DNA of 64,000 nt from Marinospirillum minutulum DSM 6287 (GCF_000422325.1 NZ_AULO01000010.1:186001-250000), one strand, 5' to 3'. Counted from the first letter of the stretch, positions 22,689-33,485 are shown. The notes: generated from the letters alone by a model not told the origin. Translations and numbers: made by a program.

Positions 22689-23279
22689 ATGTCAGCACCT
22701 CTTAGCCCTTACTTTAACCTACCAACAGAAATTACAGACCTGCCACAAGATATTCAAAAAACAATTCTTGAAGTTCAGGAGAAAGCAGGCTTTGTACCCA
22801 ATGTGTTTTTAATGCTTGCCTACCGACCTGATGAGTTTCGTGCATTTTTTTCTTATTACAATGCCATCATGGAAAGAGAGTCAGAAACCTTAACCTTGGC
22901 AGAAAAAGAGATGATAGTGGTAACAACCAGTGCACAAAATCACTGCCTCTACTGTGTGGTTGCTCATGGTGCTTTACTGCGTATTTACAGCAAAGATCCA
23001 CTGATTGCAGACCAAGTAGCCATTAATCACCGTACCGCTCCACTGAGTGAGCGTCATAGGGTAATGTTAGATTTTGCTTTATACGTTAGCTTAGAAGCAG
23101 GCGAGCTTAATGAAGCCTGGGTAGAAGAATTAGAAGCCGTAGGTTTTACGCGTGAAGATATTTGGGATATAGGTGCTGTGTGTGCTTTTTTTGGACTATC
23201 TAACCGCATGGTATCGCTAACAGGCACACCACCCAATCAGGAATTTTACCTGCTTGGGCGGCAGCCTAAGAGCAACTAA
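22689..23279 (+). CDS. AhpD-like peroxidase-related protein
   Basis: A 196-aa all-helical protein of the carboxymuconolactone decarboxylase / AhpD superfamily, the 'peroxidase-related' branch. The hallmark is the redox motif CLYCVVAHGALLR (CxxC followed by a conserved His) at about residues 81-93, preceded by LTLAEKEMIVVTTSAQN. Relatives act in thiol-dependent peroxide removal, but the substrate of this branch is not established. AAGGA lies before the ATG. It converges on the PHA synthase gene with a 10-base gap. Confidence 0.8.
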   Translation: MSAPLSPYFNLPTEITDLPQDIQKTILEVQEKAGFVPNVFLMLAYRPDEFRAFFSYYNAIMERESETLTLAEKEMIVVTTSAQNHCLYCVVAHGALLRIYSKDPLIADQVAINHRTAPLSERHRVMLDFALYVSLEAGELNEAWVEELEAVGFTREDIWDIGAVCAFFGLSNRMVSLTGTPPNQEFYLLGRQPKSN

Positions 23280-23289
23280 ACCTTAACGC

Positions 23290-25323
23290 TTATTTAGCTG
23301 ACGGCTTCTTTTTAGAAGCTGTTGGCTTAGGTTTAGTTTGATTCGCTTTTGTTGAAGTGGCTGCTGAAGCAGCTGGTTTTTCTTCAACCCTACCTTCAGG
23401 TGGAGGACAAGGATCGGGTGTTCCAGGCTTTTTGTTTGGAATATATACGGGTGGCTCATCCTGCAAGAAGTCAGTAACCAACTCTAAAAACTCGGCAAGC
23501 AATCGCTTACTTACCACAAAGATATGGCCTACATTCTTCTCAATGGTACGATTCAAACCACCACAAGTCATTTGCAAGTTGCCTTCTTTACGACCCCACC
23601 TTTCACTCGTTAAGCACGAGCCAACGGGTGCAATAGGATCACGCAAGCCACGGTAATCAAAGAGCGCGACATCAGCTAGATTCAACATATCCATATTTAC
23701 TGGCTTACCATCTAACTCTGGGTACTTAGAAGGCAGAGCATACTTCCCTTCCCAAATTTCGTTATCTAGGAAAATTTTCTGAATCCATTCACGGTGCGCA
23801 CGTGCTGGAAAACGAGTACCCGAGTTTAGCCAATGCATAAAAGGTGCAGCATCATCGATTGCACCCGGGAAGTTAGCACGGGCATAAAAACCTTCGGCAA
23901 CACTAAAGGCAACACCTGGCTGAATCGCATGCATACCGACTTCAATTGTTTGCGGTGGAACGTTTGAGCCAGCATAGAAGGTTTTCATTACTTCTGGTGA
24001 ATAATGCTCGCGTATTACATCACGCATGGGTTTATGACCACTAGCTTCATCATCAAAGAAAATAGGTGCAGTCATAAGTACTACCTGACGTATTTGTAGC
24101 TCACCACCTTCAATGTTTAATTCTTCAATTCTACGAGCTAGGTAAGGCATAAACAGAGTACCACCCATGCAATAAGACATTACATCAATGCTTTGCTTGG
24201 GATGGCGCTCAATAATCATCTCTAAGTATTTGTCATGAACTGTTTTACCGTAAAAGCTCAAACCTAAGTTGGCTTGGTCTGGTTCAGGGTTGCCATAATC
24301 AACCATGTAAAGGTCATAACCCTGCTGCAACATGCCTTCAACAACGGATTTGCCTGGGGCAAGGTCAAAAATTTCACAGCGGTTAATCATAGGACTAACC
24401 ATGTAAAGTGTTTTGCCGTTAGGCTTAACACCCTTGGGTAGCGGGTAATGCCTTAGTTTTACAGAATAAAGGGCAGAACCAGGTACTTCTTCCCACTCAC
24501 AAGCACCTAGAAAGGAAGCGGGCGACTCTAAAGCAAAGCGGCGTACATCAAAAGCATCACGGGCTAACAATGCAAGCAAACGCAATTCACAGTCTGCTAA
24601 ATACTTATCGTCTTCTTGCACCTTTTCACCTTCAGGTGTGAGCTTGCGATAAGGATTACGCTTTAAGTCACTTAAAGGTTCACCAGCAATAACTTGTAAG
24701 AGTGAACGCAATAATTTTTTCATTGCTCTTAAGCGTGTTTGACCAAAACTATGGTACTGCCATTCCAAACGCTGAAAGGCAGCCAAACTGCTTAGCAACC
24801 AAGCTTGTCCTGCTGCTTGTTCACACACTCGATCACAAGCTGCTCGGTCAAAAACTAATTTATAACCTTTACGCGTAACATCATCACGACCCGATGCTAT
24901 TTCTTCTTCTGTTGCTTTAACTTCTTTAGTTAGAGCAATAACTAAACGCTTAATCCGTGCAGCATAAGCTGACTCAATTCGAATATTGTCTGTTGCAACA
25001 GGGTCTGGGTCACGGCCAGAAGCGACTGCTTCGTGCGTTGCTTTAACTAAAGGCTTAAGCCAACCAGTAAATAGTTCAGAAGGCACACCAAAGGGCGCAA
25101 AAAAATTACTTTGCTGATGTGAAAAAGACATCATGCCTTTAAGGATTTGACCATTGTAGTTACTTAACCAATGGTTAGTATCTTTTAACCGAGACACGTT
25201 ATCTGCAGGTGTCACGGTTAAAAAGCTATCTAGTTGATCTGCAGTAAAACGAGGCACAGGTGTGGCTATTCCTTTTAGCATAGTTGAAAGCACATTTGGC
25301 AACTCATCATTCATTGTAAACAT
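23290..25323 (-). CDS. Poly(3-hydroxyalkanoate) synthase-like protein
   Basis: Alpha/beta hydrolase fold of the PHA synthase family, which polymerises hydroxyacyl-CoA. The catalytic triad is present: Cys in MSYCMGGTLF (the lipase-like box), Asp in GLRDPIAP, His in NVGHIFVV. The start at 25323 is supported by GAGGTG seven bases upstream and gives 677 aa, longer than the roughly 560-600 of class I enzymes. The region after the catalytic His lacks the NPP motif usual in class I/II enzymes. The last 40 or so residues are a Lys/Ala/Pro-rich tail. No phaA, phaB, phasin or depolymerase gene is adjacent, so class and product are open. Confidence 0.8.
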   Translation of the reverse strand: MFTMNDELPNVLSTMLKGIATPVPRFTADQLDSFLTVTPADNVSRLKDTNHWLSNYNGQILKGMMSFSHQQSNFFAPFGVPSELFTGWLKPLVKATHEAVASGRDPDPVATDNIRIESAYAARIKRLVIALTKEVKATEEEIASGRDDVTRKGYKLVFDRAACDRVCEQAAGQAWLLSSLAAFQRLEWQYHSFGQTRLRAMKKLLRSLLQVIAGEPLSDLKRNPYRKLTPEGEKVQEDDKYLADCELRLLALLARDAFDVRRFALESPASFLGACEWEEVPGSALYSVKLRHYPLPKGVKPNGKTLYMVSPMINRCEIFDLAPGKSVVEGMLQQGYDLYMVDYGNPEPDQANLGLSFYGKTVHDKYLEMIIERHPKQSIDVMSYCMGGTLFMPYLARRIEELNIEGGELQIRQVVLMTAPIFFDDEASGHKPMRDVIREHYSPEVMKTFYAGSNVPPQTIEVGMHAIQPGVAFSVAEGFYARANFPGAIDDAAPFMHWLNSGTRFPARAHREWIQKIFLDNEIWEGKYALPSKYPELDGKPVNMDMLNLADVALFDYRGLRDPIAPVGSCLTSERWGRKEGNLQMTCGGLNRTIEKNVGHIFVVSKRLLAEFLELVTDFLQDEPPVYIPNKKPGTPDPCPPPEGRVEEKPAASAATSTKANQTKPKPTASKKKPSAK

Positions 25324-25396
25324 TGATACACACCTCAGTTTGCTGGTTACATTTTGTAATATTAGCAAAACCTTAAAAAACAATAAAGCCTAGCTT

Positions 25397-26467
25397 CTAC
25401 TTCGAATTATGGTACGGCACACTTAACTCATGCACGGCATCAATTAAAACCTTGGCATGTTCCGGATTCACAAACTGGTTAATACCATGGCCCAGATTAA
25501 AAACATGCCCATTGCCAGGACCATAGCTTTCTAAAATACGACCTACCTCTGCACGAATAGCAGCAGGTGGTGCAAAAAGACCGCTAGGGTCAAAGTTACC
25601 TTGTAAAGCTACACGATGACCCACACGGGCACGTGCATCACTCATTTCTGTTGTCCAGTCTAAGCCCAATGCATCGGCACCCACTGCCGCCATGTGCTCT
25701 AGCCATTGACCACCACCCTTAGTAAACAAAATAACCGGTACTTTGCGGCCATCGTGTTCACGAATAAGACCGTGGACTATTTGTTCCATGTATTTCAAAG
25801 AAAACTCTAGGTAAGCAGGCGTTGATAAAGTACCACCCCAGGAGTCAAAAATTTGTACAGCTTGAGCACCAGCACGTATTTGTGCGTTCAAGTAGTCAGT
25901 CACCGTGCGTGCTAATTTGTCTAGTAGCTGATGCATTACATCGGGCTGACCGTAAAGCATACCTTTAGCGTGACGGTATTCTTTACTGCCTTGGCCTTCA
26001 ATCATGTAGGTTGCCAAAGTCCAAGGGCTACCTGAAAAACCAATTAAAGGCACACGGCCATTCAGTTCTTTACGAATACTGCTAACAGCATCGGTCACGT
26101 AACCTAAATCACTTTCAATATTAGGAATGGGCAGGTCTTCTACATCTTTTGCGGTACGGATGGTTTTTTTGAAACGTGGGCCTTCACCGGTTTCAAAGTA
26201 AAGACCTAAACCCATTGCATCAGGAATGGTTAAAATATCTGAAAACAAAATAGCCGCGTCTAAATCGAAGCGCTCTAGTGGTTGCAGGGTTACCTCAGTA
26301 GCTAACTCGGTATTACGGCAAAGATCCATAAAAGTCCCAGCCTCTTTACGAGTCGCTAAATATTCAGGTAAATAACGCCCTGCCTGACGCATCATCCAAA
26401 CCGGCGTAGCATCAACTGACTCACCATTAAGCGCACGTAGAAAACGATCATTTTTTAATTCAGACAT
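25397..26467 (-). CDS. hemE: Uroporphyrinogen decarboxylase
   Basis: Decarboxylates uroporphyrinogen III to coproporphyrinogen III in haem synthesis. I choose the ATG at 26467 (356 aa) because AGGGAAGG lies four bases upstream and the protein then begins [16 protein letters not shown]. The family signatures [15 protein letters not shown], the catalytic Asp in [24 protein letters not shown] and [12 protein letters not shown] are all visible. The frame is open another 17 codons upstream without homology. Divergent from ribA. Confidence 0.98.
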   Translation of the reverse strand: MSELKNDRFLRALNGESVDATPVWMMRQAGRYLPEYLATRKEAGTFMDLCRNTELATEVTLQPLERFDLDAAILFSDILTIPDAMGLGLYFETGEGPRFKKTIRTAKDVEDLPIPNIESDLGYVTDAVSSIRKELNGRVPLIGFSGSPWTLATYMIEGQGSKEYRHAKGMLYGQPDVMHQLLDKLARTVTDYLNAQIRAGAQAVQIFDSWGGTLSTPAYLEFSLKYMEQIVHGLIREHDGRKVPVILFTKGGGQWLEHMAAVGADALGLDWTTEMSDARARVGHRVALQGNFDPSGLFAPPAAIRAEVGRILESYGPGNGHVFNLGHGINQFVNPEHAKVLIDAVHELSVPYHNSK

Positions 26468-26643
26468 GGAACCTTCCCTAAACAGTATTGACTTAAAAAC
26501 CACTTGATTTGTTAACATTCTAGCCGCCTTATCGCTGGAGGTCAGTTTAATTACAAGAAATACCTTCTTGCAATTGCTGCCTTAACGCTAGTTAGCGAGT
26601 AGAATAGCCCAACTTTAATTCCTAAAACTGTGAGACTAACCCT

Positions 26644-27249
26644 GTGACTTTGCGTTTTGTTGCTGCTTCCCGCTTACCTACCCCTTGGGCTGTATTTACT
26701 ATGCATGGCTTTGAGGACAGTGAAACTGGTAAAGAACACCTAGTGTTAACCCTTGGTGAGTTAGACAACACCGAACCTGTATTAGCTCGCATTCACTCAG
26801 AATGTTTAACTGGTGATGCCTTATTTTCTTTACGTTGTGACTGTGGCTTTCAACTACAAGAAGCACTCAAACGCATTGCTGCTGAAGGCCGTGGTGCCTT
26901 ATTTTATTTACGTCAGGAAGGTCGTGGCATAGGCCTTCTCAATAAAATTCGTGCTTACCACCTGCAAGATGCAGGTGCAGACACAGTAGAAGCAAATGAG
27001 CAGCTAGGGTTTGGGGCAGATATGCGCACCTACGCCATGTTACCTGCCATGTTAGAGCATCTAGGTATAAAAAGTGTTCGCCTGATGACCAACAACCCCC
27101 GCAAGGTTGATGCCTTTACTAGTTACGGCATTAAGGTGGATGAACGCCTTCCCCTTACAACAGGCCTTAATCCTCATAACGCTGACTACCTTGAAACTAA
27201 AGCCAACAAGCTAGGGCACTTAATGAAGCCTGAAGACTATGAAAAATAA
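26644..27249 (+). CDS. ribA: GTP cyclohydrolase II
   Basis: Opens the GTP ring in the first step of riboflavin synthesis. The 201-aa protein has the zinc cysteines in [16 protein letters not shown], the catalytic stretch [22 protein letters not shown], and the C-terminal [10 protein letters not shown]. The start is a GTG at 26644 with only a weak ribosome site; no ATG lies in a suitable place. Its stop codon abuts that of ridA, which is convergent. Confidence 0.96.
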   Translation: MTLRFVAASRLPTPWAVFTMHGFEDSETGKEHLVLTLGELDNTEPVLARIHSECLTGDALFSLRCDCGFQLQEALKRIAAEGRGALFYLRQEGRGIGLLNKIRAYHLQDAGADTVEANEQLGFGADMRTYAMLPAMLEHLGIKSVRLMTNNPRKVDAFTSYGIKVDERLPLTTGLNPHNADYLETKANKLGHLMKPEDYEK

Positions 27250-27639
27250 CTAGTCGCCCACTACCATAACGGCTTCTGCTTCAAAGGCTACGCCCTTAGG
27301 CAACGCAACCACCTGTACGGCAGCTCTGGCTGGGTAGGGTTTGCTGAAATAGCGTGCCATCACATCGTTCACTACAGCAAAGTTAGCTAAATCTATTAAG
27401 TAGAGGTTAACTTTTACTACGTCATCCATACTTCCGCCAGCAGCCTCGCACACAGCCTGCAAGTTTTCAAATACCTGTACGGCCTGGGCTTCAAACCCCC
27501 CTTCAACAACTTCCATTGTTGAAGGTACTAGCGGAATTTGTCCAGACAAGTAAACGGTATTCCCTGCCTTTACAGCTTGGGAGTAGGTACCTATTGCCTG
27601 AGGCGCTTTATCGGTATTTATTACAGCACGATTACTCAT
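27250..27639 (-). CDS. ridA: Reactive intermediate/imine deaminase RidA
   Basis: RidA hydrolyses reactive enamine/imine intermediates released by PLP enzymes. The 129-aa protein shows [21 protein letters not shown] at the start and the substrate-binding Arg in [22 protein letters not shown] near the end. It lies 25 bases downstream of spoT on the same strand, the usual proteobacterial arrangement. Confidence 0.96.
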   Translation of the reverse strand: MSNRAVINTDKAPQAIGTYSQAVKAGNTVYLSGQIPLVPSTMEVVEGGFEAQAVQVFENLQAVCEAAGGSMDDVVKVNLYLIDLANFAVVNDVMARYFSKPYPARAAVQVVALPKGVAFEAEAVMVVGD

Positions 27640-27663
27640 AGCATCTTTCTCTTAATATTGAAT

Positions 27664-29784
27664 CTAACGTAGGCGAACCACTCGGTTCACTTCTGGAATT
27701 AATCTGAGCTTTTTCATTAACCTAGCTAGGTGCACTCTATTTTTAATTAAGACACCCAAGGTTAAGGTTGAAATTCGGGCATCCCGCTCATCAACACTAA
27801 TACGATCTATACCTACATCCATTTCTGCCGCTAGCGTTGCAATACGGGCAATAATTCCACGTTGATGTTCTATTTCTAAACGTAGGTTAAGACCAAACTC
27901 ACCTTCAACTGTATCAGCCCAGCTTAAGGTGACACATTTTTCTGGGTTATTTCTTATTTCAGTTAGGTTGCGACAGGTATCACGGTGAACCACTATGCCG
28001 CTACCAAAACTTATATGACCAAGAATAGAATCATCGGGTATAGGGTGACAGCAACGCGCAAAACTCACCACCATACCTTCTGTACCATGAATGACCATTG
28101 AGCCTTCTTGGTTTGAATCAGTATCAGCCAGAGTGGTTTTATCATCTAGCAATCGCCGTACAACTACATAGGCCATACGCTTACCTAAACCTATCGCTTC
28201 CAAAAGCTCTTGTAAGGAACCTACTTCCATTTCTTTAAGCAGCGGTGCTAAACGTTCATCACTGATTTGTTCTAAATGAACATCAAATTGGCTCAGGGCT
28301 TTATCTAATAAGCGACGCCCCAAAGTTTCTGATTCGGTGCGCTGTTGCTGTTTTAAATAATGGCGAATCGCTGAACGTGCCCGAGCCGTAGTTACAAAAG
28401 ATAGCCAGGCCAAGTTTGGACGTGCGCCTGGTGCAGTAATAATTTCTATTGTTTGCCCACTATGCAGTTTTGCTGACAAAGGCGCTAGCTTACGATCAAT
28501 ACGGCAAGCAACGCAGGCATGACCAATATCTGTGTGTACAGCATAAGCAAAATCGACTGGTGTAGAGCCTTTAGGCAGCTCCATAATTTCACCGCGTGGG
28601 GTGAAAACATAGACTTCATCAGGAAATAGGTCGACCTTAACGTGCTCAATAAACTCTAACGAATCACCTGCCCGTTGCTGCATTTCTAACAGGCCTTTAA
28701 CCCATTGTCTTGCCCGTGCATGACTACCTTCGGCAATGGGGTGATCTGTTTGACCCGCTTTATATAACCAATGAGCAGCCACGCCATTATTTGCCATGGC
28801 CTCCATTTCTCGCGTGCGTATTTGCACTTCTATTGGCATACCACTTAAGCCAAATAAAGAAGTGTGCAAAGATTGGTAACCATTGGCCTTAGGGATTGCA
28901 ACGTAATCTTTAAAGCGTCCAGGCACTGGCTTATAGGTATTGTGTACCGTACCTAGTACACGATAACAGTCATCGACTGACTCAGTAAGAATACGGAAAG
29001 CATAAACATCCATAATTTCACTGAAGGACTTCTTTTGGTACTTCATTTTGTTGTAGAGGGAGAGAAGATTTTTTTCTCGCCCAACCACTCGGCCTTTCAA
29101 GCCATCTTGTTCTAGCCTTTCTTGTAGGCGTACTTGGATTTTTTTAACAACTTCTTTACGGTTGCCTCGCACCTGTAAAACTGCCCGCTTTAAGCGTTCA
29201 TATCGCATAGGGTAAATGGCTTGAAAACTTAAATCCTCAAGCTCTAAACGTAGGGTATTAATACCTAAACGGTTAGCAATGGGGGCATAAATATCGAGGG
29301 TTTCACGGGCAATGCGCCGTTTTTTATCGGGCCTTAGTACACCCAGAGTACGCATATTGTGTAGTCGGTCGGCTAGCTTCACTATAATAACGCGTATATC
29401 TTCCGCCATGGCTAAGACCATTTTACGGAAGTTTTCTGCTTGCGCTTCAGCTTTAGATTCAAAGGTAATCTGGGTTAGTTTAGAAACACCATCCACCAGT
29501 TCAGCAACCACTTCACCAAATTGGCGTGTAACCGCTTCTTTATTAATGCCTGTATCTTCAATGACATCATGCAGCAAGGCAGCAATTAATGCCTGATGAT
29601 CCATGTGCAAATTAGCTAAGATAGTTGCTACGGCAAGTGGATGGGTAACATAAGGCTCACCTGAGCTACGTTTCTGCCCATCATGAGCCTGTTCGGAGTA
29701 AAAATAGGCGCGACGAACCTGCTGTACTTCGTCAGCAGGAAGGTAGCCTTTTAATCGATCACAAAGATCATCAATGGTATTCAT
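27664..29784 (-). CDS. spoT: Bifunctional (p)ppGpp synthetase/hydrolase
   Basis: Makes and degrades the stringent-response alarmone. At about 706 aa it matches SpoT length. The HD hydrolase domain is intact (LLHDVIEDTG at about residues 70-79). The synthetase domain carries GRFKDYVAIPKANGYQSLHT, whose RFKD is the RxKD signature of bifunctional enzymes and not the ExDD of RelA. TGS (VFTPRGEIMELPKGSTPVDFAYA) and C-terminal ACT domains follow. I use the ATG at 29784, one codon inside a GTG. Gene order gmk-rpoZ-spoT-ridA is conserved. Confidence 0.97.
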   Translation of the reverse strand: MNTIDDLCDRLKGYLPADEVQQVRRAYFYSEQAHDGQKRSSGEPYVTHPLAVATILANLHMDHQALIAALLHDVIEDTGINKEAVTRQFGEVVAELVDGVSKLTQITFESKAEAQAENFRKMVLAMAEDIRVIIVKLADRLHNMRTLGVLRPDKKRRIARETLDIYAPIANRLGINTLRLELEDLSFQAIYPMRYERLKRAVLQVRGNRKEVVKKIQVRLQERLEQDGLKGRVVGREKNLLSLYNKMKYQKKSFSEIMDVYAFRILTESVDDCYRVLGTVHNTYKPVPGRFKDYVAIPKANGYQSLHTSLFGLSGMPIEVQIRTREMEAMANNGVAAHWLYKAGQTDHPIAEGSHARARQWVKGLLEMQQRAGDSLEFIEHVKVDLFPDEVYVFTPRGEIMELPKGSTPVDFAYAVHTDIGHACVACRIDRKLAPLSAKLHSGQTIEIITAPGARPNLAWLSFVTTARARSAIRHYLKQQQRTESETLGRRLLDKALSQFDVHLEQISDERLAPLLKEMEVGSLQELLEAIGLGKRMAYVVVRRLLDDKTTLADTDSNQEGSMVIHGTEGMVVSFARCCHPIPDDSILGHISFGSGIVVHRDTCRNLTEIRNNPEKCVTLSWADTVEGEFGLNLRLEIEHQRGIIARIATLAAEMDVGIDRISVDERDARISTLTLGVLIKNRVHLARLMKKLRLIPEVNRVVRLR

Positions 29785-29841
29785 CACCCTACCTTTTAAG
29801 AGTTCAGTACAGCAACAAGGTGGGCAATCAATAGCATGGGA

Positions 29842-30093
29842 TTAGTACTCCTGCGGTGCTTGCTCTTCAACAACTACAGCAGGCTTAACTTCAGCTTCAT
29901 CTAAAATAGCTGCTGTAGTCATTCCTTCAGCAACTTCTCTTAGGGCAACCACTGTAGCCTTGTCATTTTCCCAAGCTAAACGAGGCTCCTTGCCACCGAT
30001 TGTTAGTTGGCGGGCACGCTTGCTAGCCACCATAACGAGTTCAAAACGGTTAGCAACATTTTCTAGACAATCTTCAACAGTAACTCGAGCCAT
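29842..30093 (-). CDS. rpoZ: RNA polymerase omega subunit
   Basis: Small subunit that assists folding and assembly of beta' and takes part in ppGpp binding. The 83-aa protein begins [20 protein letters not shown] and continues with the conserved ASKRARQL motif. The short acidic C-terminus is variable in the family. It lies 57 bases upstream of spoT and 92 bases downstream of gmk. Confidence 0.97.
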   Translation of the reverse strand: MARVTVEDCLENVANRFELVMVASKRARQLTIGGKEPRLAWENDKATVVALREVAEGMTTAAILDEAEVKPAVVVEEQAPQEY

Positions 30094-30185
30094 TAAGGAA
30101 CACCTGCTTAAATTTTAATTTAGGGGGGAAAAGATTTACCGATTAACCTAGTGTAACGGAGCAACACACCTTACAACAAGGGGCA

Positions 30186-30848
<663 letters not shown>

Positions 30849-30923
30849 TTACTTGCTCACCAAAAAAGAAGCTAAAAACTTAATGCATTACTTGCCGTAA
30901 TAATCAGCCTGAGGTATAAATAA

Positions 30924-30943
30924 CACTGTATATATTATCAGGA
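30924..30943 (+). promoter_or_regulatory. LexA (SOS) box in front of recN
   Basis: The core at 30926-30941 is CTGTATATATTATCAG, a good fit to the CTG-N10-CAG LexA consensus with its AT-rich centre. It overlaps the recN ribosome binding site AGGAGG (30940-30945) and lies 10 bases before the ATG. recN is a classic LexA target in gammaproteobacteria. Confidence 0.75.
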
Positions 30944-30951
30944 GGATCGCC

Positions 30952-32607
30952 ATGCTAGTCAGCTTAAGCATTAGACAACTTGCTATTGTAGACCACCTAG
31001 AACTTGAGTTTCGCAAGGGCATGACAGTCATTACCGGTGAAACAGGCGCAGGTAAGTCCATACTACTACAAGCACTTGGCCTAGCCTTGGGTGACCGATC
31101 TGACAATGACAGCATTCGCCATGGCGCCGACAGGGCAGAAATAACAGCCAGCTTCGACTTAAGCCAATTACCCCAAGCAAAAGAATGGCTTGCAGCAAGA
31201 GAACTAGATACTAGCGAGTGCATTCTTCGCCGTAGCCTACTTAATAATGGTCGATCTAAAGCCTGGATAAACGGACAACCCTGCCCAGTACAGCACCTTA
31301 AAGAACTAGGTAGCTTGTTACTTGATATTCATGGGCAACACGCGCATCAATCCCTGTTACGCAAAGAAACCCACCTAGAAACACTCGATCAGTATGCTGG
31401 CCTAGAAAAACAAACCTCACAACTAACGGCTAGCTACCGAGCTTGGCAGGCTACACATAAACGCCTAGAGAACCTTCGCCAGCAAGATGATTCTCAAAGG
31501 GCGCGTATTCAGCTATTACGTTATCAGGTAGAAGAGCTAGATCAACTAGCAATTCAGCCCGATGAGTTATCAGAGTTAGAGGCAGAACAACAACAGCTAG
31601 CCAATGCCGAAGCACTTATTCAAACCAGTCAAGCGGCACTCCAGCTTTGTGATAGCGAAGAAGGGGCAGCTCTGCAACAAGTAAACCAGGCCTTACAACT
31701 ACTTAGCGGCCTTAAAGTTGCCAACCTGCAACCTGTACAACAAATGCTTCAAGAAGCACAAATTCAATTACAAGAAACTAGCCGAGAGCTAGAACACTAC
31801 GCCAGTACGCTTGAAGTTGACCCTACTCGCCTACAGTGGGTTGAAGACCGCTTGAGCAGCATTTATCAAACAGCTCGCAAACACCACTTGCAAGCGGAAG
31901 AACTGGCTGCGCATCACGCACAATTAAAGCAGGAGTTAGATGAACTAGATACAGGTGAGTCAAGCTTAGATGTACTCAGCAATGAATTAGAGAAATTAAG
32001 CACTGCCTATCAAATTCAAGCTAAGAAGCTACACCAAAACCGAATCAGTGCTGCTACCAAGCTACAAAAAGCAGTTGACGAGCAGCTGGCGTATTTAGGT
32101 ATGGAAAAAAGCCAGTTTAGGGTTAGCTTTAAACCTTTAGATGGCTTACATGCCTTAGGCACAGATGACATAGAGTTTCTAATTGCACCCAACCCAGGTC
32201 AGCCAGCCAAACCCTTGGTGCGTATTGCTTCTGGCGGAGAATTATCAAGAATTAGCTTAGCAATTCAAGTAATAGCAGCACAAACCAGCAGCATACCAAC
32301 CTTGGTGTTTGATGAGGTGGATGTTGGTATTTCTGGTGCAACGGCTGAAATTGTAGGTCGCCTACTAAAACAACTAGCAAAACGTGGGCAAATTCTATGT
32401 GTTACTCATTTGCCCCAAGTAGCGGCTCAAGGTGATCAACACCTACACATTCATAAACAAATTGATCAAGACACCACCCTCACACAAATGGCGTTACTAG
32501 ATGAAAAGGGCAGAATCACTGAGCTTGCACGTATGTTGGGCGGTATAAAACTATCAGAACGCACCTTAGCTCACGCTAAAGAAATGCTAAAAGGTAGCCG
32601 CCACTAA
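30952..32607 (+). CDS. recN: DNA repair protein RecN
   Basis: SMC-like ATPase that tethers DNA during double-strand break repair. The 551-aa protein has Walker A GETGAGKSILLQAL near the N-terminus, a long central coiled coil rich in Gln/Glu/Leu (about 150-370), and at the C-terminus the ABC signature ASGGELSRISLAIQ and Walker B LVFDEVDVGISG. A LexA box overlaps its ribosome site, so SOS induction is expected. A terminator straddles its stop codon. Confidence 0.97.
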   Translation: MLVSLSIRQLAIVDHLELEFRKGMTVITGETGAGKSILLQALGLALGDRSDNDSIRHGADRAEITASFDLSQLPQAKEWLAARELDTSECILRRSLLNNGRSKAWINGQPCPVQHLKELGSLLLDIHGQHAHQSLLRKETHLETLDQYAGLEKQTSQLTASYRAWQATHKRLENLRQQDDSQRARIQLLRYQVEELDQLAIQPDELSELEAEQQQLANAEALIQTSQAALQLCDSEEGAALQQVNQALQLLSGLKVANLQPVQQMLQEAQIQLQETSRELEHYASTLEVDPTRLQWVEDRLSSIYQTARKHHLQAEELAAHHAQLKQELDELDTGESSLDVLSNELEKLSTAYQIQAKKLHQNRISAATKLQKAVDEQLAYLGMEKSQFRVSFKPLDGLHALGTDDIEFLIAPNPGQPAKPLVRIASGGELSRISLAIQVIAAQTSSIPTLVFDEVDVGISGATAEIVGRLLKQLAKRGQILCVTHLPQVAAQGDQHLHIHKQIDQDTTLTQMALLDEKGRITELARMLGGIKLSERTLAHAKEMLKGSRH

Positions 32608-32623
32608 AGGCGGCTGTTGTTTT
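32596..32623 (+). terminator. Rho-independent terminator overlapping the recN stop
   Basis: AGCCGCC and GGCGGCT form a seven-base stem; the recN stop codon lies in its loop. GTTGTTTT follows the stem. It also separates recN from the convergent fur gene. Confidence 0.75.
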
Positions 32624-32627
32624 AAAG

Positions 32628-33038
32628 CTAGCTTTGTTTTTTTCGTACATAAAGAACCAACGAGTGATCGACTAACTCTAACCCATGAGACTCTGCTAGC
32701 TTGTGCTGTAGTTCTTCTAGCTCCTCATTGTAGAACTCAATTACATCGCCAGTTTCAACATCAACCATATGGTCATGATGCTCCTCAGCCGATAGCTCAA
32801 ATACTGCATAGCCACCATCAAAGTTATGCTTGTCTACCAAGCCCGCTGCTTCAAATTGTGTTAGAACACGGTAGACTGTTGCTAAACCAACATCTTCACC
32901 CGCTTCAATTAACGCCTTATAAACATCTTCTGCGCTTAAGTGGTCGTCTGCATGACGCTCCAACACCTGCAGAATTTTGATACGTGGCAAGGTCACTTTA
33001 AGACCTGCTTTTCTCAATTCTTGGTTTTTATCAGCCAT
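32628..33038 (-). CDS. fur: Ferric uptake regulator Fur
   Basis: Iron-responsive repressor. I use the ATG at 33038 (136 aa; GAGAG lies five bases upstream) in preference to a TTG four codons earlier. The winged-helix domain carries LKVTLPRIKILQVLE and GLATVYRVLTQFEAAGLV; the metal-binding region has EHHDHMVDVETGDVIEF. The place of the zinc-binding CxxC of E. coli Fur is taken by DVET, and the whole protein has no cysteine. Divergent from bamE, as in Pseudomonas. Confidence 0.96.
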   Translation of the reverse strand: MADKNQELRKAGLKVTLPRIKILQVLERHADDHLSAEDVYKALIEAGEDVGLATVYRVLTQFEAAGLVDKHNFDGGYAVFELSAEEHHDHMVDVETGDVIEFYNEELEELQHKLAESHGLELVDHSLVLYVRKKQS

Positions 33039-33147
33039 CAGAACTCTCAATACAAAAGTGATCAGAACACTTCGCTGTAGAGCAAAGTTTAAGTATCATG
33101 TAAACACTACTATTATTGACCGAAGTAAAACAGAGTTAAACACCTAG

Positions 33148-33483
33148 ATGAATAAAAAACCCACTAAAATACTCACCTTTATGCTAATTGCCTTTTTCTT
33201 AGGTGGTTGTAGCTGGTTCAGCCCCTACAAACAGGGTATTCAACAAGGCAACATTTTGGATGAAGAAGCCATAGAACAACTAAAAATTGGTATGAGCCAA
33301 GAACAGGTTGTCTATCTGCTAGGCACACCTCTGCTTAAATCACCCAACAACCCCTACCAATGGGATTACATTTATCAGCTGCGCCAAGGTCAAAAATTAA
33401 TTGAGCGCGAAACACTAAGAGTCAACTTTGAAACCAATGCCAAAGGCGAGCTAAGGTTAAGTAAGTTTGTTCACCAGCCTTAA
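33148..33483 (+). CDS. bamE: Outer membrane protein assembly factor BamE (lipoprotein)
   Basis: Lipoprotein subunit of the BAM machine that inserts outer-membrane beta-barrels. The 111-aa protein has a lipoprotein signal peptide with lipobox LGGC (lipidated Cys21), then the BamE/SmpA fold: IEQLKIGMSQEQVVYLLGTP and WDYIYQLRQG. It stops two bases before the convergent rnfH gene. Confidence 0.95.
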   Translation: MNKKPTKILTFMLIAFFLGGCSWFSPYKQGIQQGNILDEEAIEQLKIGMSQEQVVYLLGTPLLKSPNNPYQWDYIYQLRQGQKLIERETLRVNFETNAKGELRLSKFVHQP

Positions 33484-33485
33484 AG

